Shown one piece after another: positions 6,216 to 11,544 of a stretch of DNA of 11,544 bases (the stretch's first letter is position 1; the number at the start of each line of letters is the position of its first letter). The DNA comes from JAVBNC01 sp031551765 (GTDB taxonomy: Bacteria; Desulfobacterota; Desulfovibrionia; Desulfovibrionales; Desulfovibrionaceae). Both the position numbers and the translations under genes were made by a program. Where the stretch lies: the NCBI GenBank assembly GCA_031551765.1, contig JAVBNC010000125.1:1-11544 (forward strand), written 5' to 3'. The notes under the pieces are model-generated. The model saw only the letters and a list, made by a program, of their open reading frames with translations. It was not told where the DNA came from and ran no database searches.

Positions 6216-6599
6216 TTAACTTTGAGCAAAAACTTCTTCCGTGGCGGAAGCCGTGTCGCTGTCGTGCCTGTCAGCCTCGCGCCGGCGCGCCAGGGCCGCT
6301 TTGTAGTCCAGGGGCATGACCTTGACGAAAAGGGGCAGTTCCGCCTCCCAGGCCCGCAGCAGGGCTTTGGCCCGCTCGCTGCCCGTGCGGTCCGCGTGCT
6401 GTTCCACCAGCACGCGCAACAGGGCCTTGTCCTCCACCGTCCACACGGATTCCAGGTCCACGCTGTCCGTGTTGCAGCGGTTCTGGAACAGCTCGTCGCC
6501 GTCGTGCACAAAGGCCACGCCGCCGCTCATGCCCGCCGCGAAGTTGTAGCCGCAGGGCCCCAGCACGGCCAGGGTGCCGCCGCACAGACGTGCGCGCAC
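6216..6599 (-). pseudogene. gltB: C-terminal remnant of glutamate synthase large subunit
   Basis: About 125 codons, resembling only the last part of the GltB C-terminal (GXGXG) domain. The pattern is CGGTLAVLGPCGYNFAAGM followed by SGGVAFVHDGDELFQNRCN. In the family the matching stretch is YMTGGxVVVLGxTGxNFxAGMTGG, then VNTE, then a helical tail with LRxLIEEHxxxTGS. Full GltB has about 1,500 residues, with amidotransferase and FMN/Fe-S synthase domains, all missing here. Homology ends at about 6590, just inside a terminator hairpin. The frame itself can start only at GTG 6599, with no binding site because the hairpin T-run is there. This is a 5'-deleted fragment, not a separate GXGXG subunit, because even that domain is incomplete. 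No internal stop is visible in what remains. Confidence 0.75.
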
Positions 6600-6632
6600 A
6601 AAAAAGCCTCAGCGTTCATACTGAGGCATTTT
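6600..6632 (-). terminator. Intrinsic terminator directly upstream of the gltB remnant
   Basis: GCCTCAG 6606-6612 pairs with CTGAGGC 6621-6627 around an 8-nt loop. On the minus strand the stem is followed by six T (complement of 6600-6605). On the plus strand only ATTTT follows, so minus is the stronger direction. It should stop minus-strand transcription just before the gltB remnant and dapF. Confidence 0.75.
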
Positions 6633-6980
6633 CCGTGCCAGAGGGTACCCGGCGGTTCTGTGGAGAAAAATAAATGGATAAATATTAGATAGATGGCATA
6701 TCTAGTCCTTGCCGGTGCTTTTGCGGCACGGGCCACGGCCCCGAACAGAAAAATACATTACTGTATGAAAAGGCGGTACGGACACAGCCAAAATGGATCA
6801 GCAAAGGGGATTTTTTTTAAATAGGCAAATATATTTATATATTATCATTATAATCCACATGGAACGAAAAGGTAGAAAACCGAGCGCGGACTTACGGCAA
6901 GACACCGGCCGCGTATGTTCACGAAACGCCCCTGCGGGGAACGGAACGTTCAGGGCTTGGAAAATTTTTGCAAAAGGCAT
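6633..6980. other. AT-rich intergenic region and mgtE leader
   Basis: I see no gene. The left half holds GGGCC-AC-GGCCC (6730-6741) and is the only room for a dapF promoter on the minus strand, unless one lies inside the gltB remnant. The middle (6811-6856) is strongly AT-rich and carries a TATAAT. The right half can form alternative hairpins: CCCC 6929-6932 / GGGG 6936-6939 excludes CCCTG 6930-6934 / CAGGG 6951-6955. GAACG 6939-6943 / CGTTC 6947-6951 lies within the second fold. I do not see the conserved M-box (ykoK) Mg2+ riboswitch core. Confidence 0.5.
6849..6854 (+). promoter_or_regulatory. Candidate -10 box for mgtE
   Basis: TATAAT at 6849-6854 follows an AT-rich tract. No good -35 hexamer lies 16-18 nt upstream; at 17-nt spacing the position reads CAAATA. 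If used, transcription would begin near 6861 and leave a leader of about 165 nt. AT-rich sequence gives such boxes by chance, so this is tentative. Confidence 0.35.
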
Positions 6981-7028
6981 ATGGAAACAAGCCCATACTA
7001 CTCAACATTGCCGAGGAGGCCGCCATGA
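6981..7028 (+). CDS. Candidate proline-rich leader peptide overlapping mgtE
   Basis: A 15-codon frame, METSPYYSTLPRRPP, runs from ATG 6981 to TGA 7026-7028. The stop overlaps the mgtE start as ATGA. AAGG lies 3 nt before its ATG, a weak and close binding site. It has four prolines, two of them adjacent and last before the stop. In Salmonella, short proline-containing leader peptides (MgtL in front of mgtA, MgtP in front of mgtCBR) couple Mg2+ and proline status to expression of Mg2+ genes. MgtL also has a Leu-Pro-Arg-Arg run. The similarity may be chance: the LPRRPP codons coincide with the mgtE GAGGAGG site, which forces Arg-Arg. Translation is unproven. Confidence 0.3.
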   Translation: METSPYYSTLPRRPP

Positions 7029-8407
7029 CCAAAATCAAGGCCCGGCTGCAGGCGCTTCTGGATACGAAAAACTGGAAAGCGCTCAAACAGGAAGTCAACA
7101 CCCTCGATGCAATACAATTATCTAAAACAATTGAGTTTTTGCCTCCGGAAAACCGCGTTATCCTGTTCCGCATCATGCCGCGCGAACTGGCCAAAGATAC
7201 CTTCCAGCACCTTTCCCACGACCAGCAGGAAGACATCATTGAGGGCCTGGCCGCCTATGCCCAGCACGTGACCGCCCTGCTCAACGACCTGGACCCGGAC
7301 GACCGCACGGCCTTTTTCGAGGAACTGCCCGGCGAGGTAAGCCAGCGCCTGATGCAACTGCTCACGCCGGAAGAACGCGCCGTCACCACCCGCCTGCTGG
7401 GCTATCCGGAAGACAGCATCGGCCGCCTGATGACCCCGGAATTCGTGGCCGTCAAGCCGCACTTTACGGTGCAGAGGGCCCTGGAGCACATCCGCAAGTT
7501 CGGCCGGGACTCGGAAACGCTCAACGTCATCTATGTGGTGGACGCCCAATGGAAACTTATCGATGACTTGCGGATCAAGGAAATCATTCTGGCGGACCCC
7601 GCGCAGCAGATTTCCGAGATCTGCGACGGCCGTTTCATCGCGCTGAGCACCCACGACGACCAGGAAGTGGCGGTCAAGGTGTTCAAGGATTACGACAGGC
7701 TGGCCCTGCCCGTGACCAGCGCCGACGGCACACTGCTGGGCATAGTGACCGTGGACGACGTCATGGACGTGGCGGAAGAGGAACACACCGAGGATTTCCA
7801 CAAATTCGGGGGCACGGAAGGGCTGGACCTTTCCTACACCCGGACGCCCCTGGCGGAAATGGTGCGCAAGCGGGCCGGCTGGCTGGTGGTGCTGTTCCTG
7901 AGCGAAATGCTCACGGCTTCCGCCATGGCCCATTTTGACGGCGAAATAGCCAAGGCCGTGGTGCTGGCCCTGTTCGTGCCGCTGATCATCTCCAGCGGGG
8001 GCAATTCCGGCTCCCAGGCGGCCAGTCTCATCATCCGCTCCCTGGCCCTGGACGAGCTGCGCCTGCGCAACTGGTGGCAGGTGATGCGCAAGGAGGTTCT
8101 CTCCGGCCTGTTCCTCGGCGTCATACTCGGCGGCATCGGGTTTATCCGCATCTTTATCTGGCAAGAGGCCGGGATTTACGATTACGGCGAGTACTGGCAG
8201 TGGGTGGCCCTCAGCGTGGCCATATCCCTGGTGCTTATCGTGATGTGGGGCACGCTGTCCGGTTCCATGATCCCCTTTCTGATGAAACGCATCGGCATGG
8301 ACCCGGCCACGGCATCCGCCCCCTTTGTGGCCACCCTGGTGGACGTCACCGGGTTGATCATCTACTTCAGCGTCGCGGCGACGCTGTTGCGCGGGAAGCT
8401 GCTGTAG
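7025..8407 (+). CDS. mgtE: MgtE-family magnesium transporter
   Basis: MgtE is a homodimeric Mg2+ channel in the cytoplasmic membrane, gated by Mg2+ bound between its soluble domains. The protein has 460 residues, normal for the family. The N domain (~25-130) is Glu/Leu-rich with repeated LxxLxPxxR patterns. Two CBS domains follow (~135-255), beginning GRLMTPEF and including IVTVDDVMDV. A connecting helix leads to five predicted membrane segments (~285-303, 307-324, 357-378, 391-414, 430-453). Pore motifs are intact: GGNSGSQAASLIIRSLA (325-341) and PATASAPFVATLVDVTG with D440, equivalent to the selectivity-filter Asp of Thermus MgtE. GAGGAGG 5 nt upstream fixes ATG 7025. A TTG at 6968 would add 19 residues unlike the family. 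It ends 16 nt before the convergent acetyltransferase stop, and no terminator is seen between them. Confidence 0.95.
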   Translation: MTKIKARLQALLDTKNWKALKQEVNTLDAIQLSKTIEFLPPENRVILFRIMPRELAKDTFQHLSHDQQEDIIEGLAAYAQHVTALLNDLDPDDRTAFFEELPGEVSQRLMQLLTPEERAVTTRLLGYPEDSIGRLMTPEFVAVKPHFTVQRALEHIRKFGRDSETLNVIYVVDAQWKLIDDLRIKEIILADPAQQISEICDGRFIALSTHDDQEVAVKVFKDYDRLALPVTSADGTLLGIVTVDDVMDVAEEEHTEDFHKFGGTEGLDLSYTRTPLAEMVRKRAGWLVVLFLSEMLTASAMAHFDGEIAKAVVLALFVPLIISSGGNSGSQAASLIIRSLALDELRLRNWWQVMRKEVLSGLFLGVILGGIGFIRIFIWQEAGIYDYGEYWQWVALSVAISLVLIVMWGTLSGSMIPFLMKRIGMDPATASAPFVATLVDVTGLIIYFSVAATLLRGKLL

Positions 8408-8423
8408 GGACGTCGTGGCGGCG

Positions 8424-8876
8424 TCACTCCGCCAGCCGCATGTGCAGAATGGGAAAAGGCCTGCCCTGCCCGTCCAACGGGGCACGGGAAACGACCTCGA
8501 AACCCATGTGCAGGTAAAAGCCCACGGCCTGGGCGTTTTGCTCGTTCACATCCACCAGGGTCGCGCCCAGTTCGTCCAGGGCGTACGCGATACAGCGGCG
8601 GCCCAGGCCGTGGCCGCGGGCTTCCGGCGCCAGGAAAAGCATCTCGATTTTCCCTTCCGCCACGCCCAGGAAGCCCTGGGCCTCTCCCCCACCGTCCACA
8701 ACAGCCACCAGCGTCTCGATATGCCGCAAACCCCCGGCCACCAAAGGCGTGAGTTCCCGGATATCGTTCTCCCGCAAAAAATCGTGCGTGGCGCGGACGG
8801 ATTCCCCCCAGACCCGCAGCAGGCGGCCGATCAGCGCTTCGCCGCGCGCCTCCCGGGAGACACACCTCAGTTCCAT
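8424..8876 (-). CDS. GNAT-family N-acetyltransferase, YjaB-like
   Basis: A 150-residue GCN5-related acetyltransferase closely resembling E. coli YjaB (147 residues), whose physiological substrate is not established. The N-terminal ESVRATHDFL (25-34) is the YjaB signature. IEMLFLAPEARGHGLG (77-92) contains the acetyl-CoA pyrophosphate loop R/QxxGxG. DVNEQNAQAVGFYLHMGF (109-126) is motif B, and RAPLDGQGRPFPILHM (131-146) matches the YjaB tail. It acts in the cytosol. The ATG at 8876 lies 4 nt after the stop of the upstream GGDEF gene. Its binding site (GAGGGG or AAGG) lies in the last codons of that gene, so the two are almost certainly one transcript with coupled translation. The substrate could be a small amine or a protein N-terminus or lysine; the sequence does not say. 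Confidence 0.9.
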   Translation of the reverse strand: MELRCVSREARGEALIGRLLRVWGESVRATHDFLRENDIRELTPLVAGGLRHIETLVAVVDGGGEAQGFLGVAEGKIEMLFLAPEARGHGLGRRCIAYALDELGATLVDVNEQNAQAVGFYLHMGFEVVSRAPLDGQGRPFPILHMRLAE

Positions 8877-8880
8877 AACC

Positions 8881-11412
8881 TTACCCCTCGACCCAACCGG
8901 GCTCGCCGGGCGTGCGGCCGGGCGCTATGGAAGCGGCGCGGGCCGACGACAGCATACGCCGGAAAGGCGGGCTCTTGGGGCCGCACAGGGCCAGGCCGCA
9001 GCCCAGTTCCACGGCTTCGCCGCAGTTGCGCCGCACCAGGCGGCAGATGGAACGGGCCGTGTGCTCCAGCTCTTCCGCGCTCACGCCCGGGGCCAGCACC
9101 GCGAATTCGTCGCCGCCGTAGCGGAAAGCCAAATCTTTGCCCTTGCGCAGGGAAGCGTTGATGCCCGCGGCCACGCGGCGCAGAATCACGTCGCCCGTCT
9201 GGTAGCCGTACATGGTGTTGCTCAGGTGGAAGTTATGGATATCAAAGGCGATAATGCCCAGGCTGCCGCCTTCGCGCCGCACTTTTTCCTCTTCCGCGTC
9301 CAGCAGCACCTGGCATTGGGAATGGCTGAACAGGCCGGTCAGCCCGTCGTGGGTCACCTGGTGCCGCACGCGCTCGTCCAGGCGGCGGGGCGTGTTCAGG
9401 TCCCGGGCCACGGCCAGAAAGCTGTGCCCGCTGCGGCTGTCCATGGGCGTGAGGGAAAGTTCGTACAACGAAAGCCCGGCCCCCTCGTCCGCAAAAGAGA
9501 CCTCCACCAGCCGCGTCTGGGTCAGCCCGGTGAGAAAGGCCGGTTCCCAGACCCCCTGGAAAAAGGACGAGGCCGGCTGGGCCAGGCTGAAGAAATCCTT
9601 GCCCGCCAAGTCCTGGCGCTGCCCGGCAACCCAGACCACGCGGCCCTCGTTGTCCAGAGTGAACACCAGCTCGGGCATGGCGCGGAAAACCAGCGAAAAC
9701 AGTTCCCATTCGCGCAGGGCCGCTTCTTTCGGCTCGTCCCGGCTCCCGGACGGAGAAAGCAGCAGCAGAAATTCCCGGCCGCCCTTGATGCTGTGGAGCT
9801 GCAAATCCAGCGAGCCGTCCGGCGTCCCGGCCAGCCCTTCCGCCACGCGCCGCCGCGCCATGCCGGAAGAAGCTTCCAGAGCGTCCCGCCGGACCCGCTC
9901 CAGGTCAAAACCGAAGCGGTGCTCGAACAGCGCGAACACCGTGCTGTGCGCGGGAGGCGCGGGCAGGGAAAACAGGGCCAGAAACGGCTCGTTGGCGTCC
10001 AGGAAAACGCCTTCCGCGCCGCAGCGGGCCACGGCCTGGGGCAGGCTGGAAAAACTCTCCGCCCGGCGTTCCCTGGAAGCGCTCTGGCCGTGGTACTCTT
10101 CCAGAGCCAGGCTGGCAAAGCGCAGGTACAACGAGAGCGATTCCGCCTTGTCCGGTGACAAGCGCGGCTCGGGAGGCAGACGCAACTGCCCCCTTTGCGC
10201 GCCCCCCACGGCCAGGGCGTAACGCGAAAAACCGGGCGACCAGGACAGCTCGGACCAGGGCAACGGCCCCCGCTCTTCCGGCGCCCCTTCCGCTTTGTCC
10301 CGGAAAAACAGCGCCAACGGGCTGTCCGGCAGACGCAGGGCCAATTCCCAGCCCGTCACACCCCAGTAGCCGCGCAATTGTTCGCCAAGGCGCGAGGCCA
10401 GCGCGGACGGGCCGCCCTGTTCCGGCCGCAGCCGCGTGGCCAGCAGCGAAAGGGAGTGCAGGAAAAACAGCGTCTCGCGACAGGATTTCGCGGAAGTATA
10501 GCCCCCGTCCAGGCCCAACTGCCGGAGCAGCATATCCAGCCGGATAGCGCAGCGGCTGAACAGGTTACCCATTTCCAGGCTGTTCAGGCCCAGGCTTTCG
10601 CACAGCGTATCGCGCAGTTCCGGCGGCGGATCGCTTCCGGCGGGCGCGCGTTCCGCCCACAGCAGGGCGGCGGCCACCAGGCGGGGCAAAAGCGGCGCGC
10701 CTTCTCCAAGCTTCAAGCTTTCCGGCTCGGCCCGCAGGCTTTCCGGCCCTGCCAGCATGGCGGCCACGACATCTTTCGACAGGCCCAGCCCGCCGGCCAG
10801 CGAACGCGCGGCACGGGCAACCGCCTCCTGACTCGGCTCAGGTCCGGTCTCGGCTTCCGCCCCTTGGGCCATAAGACGCGCGAGGGCGCGCAGCAGCACC
10901 GCGCGGTAGGCTTCGCCGCTCAGGTCCGGGGCCAGGCGCAGGGCCAGTTCTTCCGCCGCCAGGGCCGCGTGCAGCGTGGCGCGCCAGGCGGCGAAATGCC
11001 GCGCCGGGTCCGGCGGCTCTTCCCGGCACAGGCGCAGCCGCAAGGGGTGGGAAAGAACCAGGTCCAGCAGCGGAGTCACGCCCGCCATGGCCGCCAGCCG
11101 CGAAAAATGCCCGCCCCCTCCGGGTTCCGGCGGCAGCGGCCCGGCCAGGCGCAAAGCGCAGCCCGCCAGCACAGGGTCCAGGGCCAGGCAGCCGCCTATG
11201 ACCGAAGCATCGGGCATGGGTTCCAGCAGGCCTTGAGCCAGTTGCACAAGAACCGGAGGAAAAGCGAAGCGCAGGCGGCGCTCCAGATAGGCAGGGTCAA
11301 AGCCCGCCTCAGCGGAGGACAAAGGCGGAACGCCCGGCGCGGGCAGCGCGTCGGCGTCGCCGGGCGCAAGGCCCGGACGGCGCTGGGTGGTGCTGTCCTT
11401 GGTAGGTTCCAT
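8881..11412 (-). CDS. HDOD / GAF-like / PAS-like / GGDEF multidomain signalling protein
   Basis: An 843-residue cytoplasmic protein with no predicted membrane segment. After an Ala/Pro-rich start, residues ~45-250 look like a diverged HDOD domain (FPPVLVQLAQGLLEPM, then LDPVLAGCALRLAG). Residues ~315-440 look GAF-like. ~456-550 and ~572-675 look PAS-like (GVFLDANEPFLALFSLP; AMPELVFTLDNEGRVVWVAG). A linker helix and HDGLTGLFSH lead into GGDEF (~683-830). The GGDEF signature is intact in FRYGGDEFAVL (G766-F770), with metal Asp D724 and guanine-side N732 and D741, so diguanylate cyclase activity is plausible. The inhibitory RxxD site is absent (KGKD 757-760). His replaces the usual Lys after F728. 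ATG 11412 has no Shine-Dalgarno and an inverted repeat touches it, so the true start could lie further in. It leads a two-gene operon with the acetyltransferase. Domain calls before GGDEF are tentative. Confidence 0.85.
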   Translation of the reverse strand: MEPTKDSTTQRRPGLAPGDADALPAPGVPPLSSAEAGFDPAYLERRLRFAFPPVLVQLAQGLLEPMPDASVIGGCLALDPVLAGCALRLAGPLPPEPGGGGHFSRLAAMAGVTPLLDLVLSHPLRLRLCREEPPDPARHFAAWRATLHAALAAEELALRLAPDLSGEAYRAVLLRALARLMAQGAEAETGPEPSQEAVARAARSLAGGLGLSKDVVAAMLAGPESLRAEPESLKLGEGAPLLPRLVAAALLWAERAPAGSDPPPELRDTLCESLGLNSLEMGNLFSRCAIRLDMLLRQLGLDGGYTSAKSCRETLFFLHSLSLLATRLRPEQGGPSALASRLGEQLRGYWGVTGWELALRLPDSPLALFFRDKAEGAPEERGPLPWSELSWSPGFSRYALAVGGAQRGQLRLPPEPRLSPDKAESLSLYLRFASLALEEYHGQSASRERRAESFSSLPQAVARCGAEGVFLDANEPFLALFSLPAPPAHSTVFALFEHRFGFDLERVRRDALEASSGMARRRVAEGLAGTPDGSLDLQLHSIKGGREFLLLLSPSGSRDEPKEAALREWELFSLVFRAMPELVFTLDNEGRVVWVAGQRQDLAGKDFFSLAQPASSFFQGVWEPAFLTGLTQTRLVEVSFADEGAGLSLYELSLTPMDSRSGHSFLAVARDLNTPRRLDERVRHQVTHDGLTGLFSHSQCQVLLDAEEEKVRREGGSLGIIAFDIHNFHLSNTMYGYQTGDVILRRVAAGINASLRKGKDLAFRYGGDEFAVLAPGVSAEELEHTARSICRLVRRNCGEAVELGCGLALCGPKSPPFRRMLSSARAASIAPGRTPGEPGWVEG

Positions 11413-11433
11413 TTAATTGTCGAGGCCAATTAA
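11413..11433. promoter_or_regulatory. Inverted repeat touching the GGDEF gene start
   Basis: TTAATTG 11413-11419 and CAATTAA 11427-11433 are perfect 7-bp arms around a 7-nt centre, adjacent to the ATG at 11412. It may be an operator or an mRNA hairpin blocking initiation, or simply the tip of repeat copy 3. In copy 2 the arms are only partly kept (CAGCTAA in place of CAATTAA). Confidence 0.35.
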
Positions 11434-11544
11434 GAGTCGAAGCAGGGCGCTGCCCTGCACCCGCAACGGGGCTGAGCCCCCATGACCCCGCGACCCGGGG
11501 ACTAGTTTTCGCGCGGGGGGCATCTAAGCGCGCGCGGAACCCAC
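11419..11544 (+). repeat. Intergenic palindromic repeat, copy 3, running off the window
   Basis: The first 46 nt (11419-11464) match copy 2 at 45 positions. The following CGGGGCTGAGCCCC, CATGACCCCGCGAC and GCGCG-rich tail follow copy 1 with many substitutions. It lies just upstream of the GGDEF gene start and fills the rest of the window, leaving no recognisable promoter. Its end is not seen. Confidence 0.7.

Noticed and set aside
6216..6599. Separate GXGXG subunit of a split glutamate synthase
   Set aside because: Even that single domain is incomplete, homology starts mid-domain, and there is no start with a binding site.
5349..6692. 447-codon plus-strand frame antisense to dapF
   Set aside because: His/Ala/Arg/Gly-rich shadow frame. 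dapF and the gltB tail explain the coding signal.
6633..7024. M-box Mg2+ riboswitch upstream of mgtE
   Set aside because: The conserved core I would expect is not visible. Only simple hairpins are seen.
7118..8485. 455-codon minus-strand frame antisense to mgtE
   Set aside because: Low-complexity His/Gln/Gly shadow. mgtE has all family motifs.
8749..10158. Long plus-strand frames antisense to the GGDEF gene (also 10195-11433)
   Set aside because: Arg/Gln/Gly/Pro-rich shadows produced by high-GC coding sequence, with no family motifs.
1..11544. CRISPR arrays, tRNA or rRNA genes
   Set aside because: No regularly spaced direct repeats and no tRNA or rRNA signatures were seen on either strand.

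Overview
The window is GC-rich, with mostly G/C third codon positions. It looks like chromosome from a Desulfovibrio-type sulfate reducer (Desulfovibrionaceae). The pointers are the LL-diaminopimelate aminotransferase route to lysine (dapL beside dapF), a long HDOD/GGDEF signalling protein, and GC-rich palindromic intergenic repeats. The taxonomic call is inference from gene content and style; no marker gene is present.

Layout. (1) 1-1003 is a scrap zone. The left edge carries the 5' end of an IS200/IS605-type tnpA on the minus strand, with a recognisable left end. Then come the C-terminal remnant of a YpfJ-type zinc metallopeptidase (minus) and, joined head-to-head at about 700, the C-terminal part of an unrecognised gene (plus). 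(2) 990-2516 (minus) is yjgR, a HerA-like P-loop ATPase. (3) 2517-3056 has no supportable gene but holds a nested stem before a ModA-like periplasmic binding protein (3057-3833, plus), which ends at a strong terminator. (4) 3895-4134 holds two inverted copies of an intergenic repeat; a third copy lies at the right edge. (5) 4145-6194 (minus) is dapF-dapL with a 14-nt gene overlap. Upstream lies a short C-terminal remnant of glutamate synthase (gltB) directly behind a terminator. (6) 6633-6980 is AT-rich and leads into mgtE (7025-8407, plus). A proline-rich 15-codon reading frame overlaps the mgtE start as ATGA. (7) 8424-11412 (minus) is a tightly spaced pair: a degenerate HDOD/GAF/PAS/GGDEF protein, then a YjaB-like acetyltransferase.

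How the genes work together. dapF and dapL carry out neighbouring steps of lysine and peptidoglycan precursor synthesis: DapL makes LL-diaminopimelate and DapF epimerises it to the meso form. They are probably translated together. The other genes are separate housekeeping or signalling units: Mg2+ transport, oxyanion-type binding, cyclic-di-GMP-type signalling and acetylation. No complete novel defence or mobile system is visible. The most interesting leads are the candidate leader peptide and alternative hairpins in front of mgtE, two rearrangement scars (about 700 and about 6600), and the repeat family that abuts gene ends.
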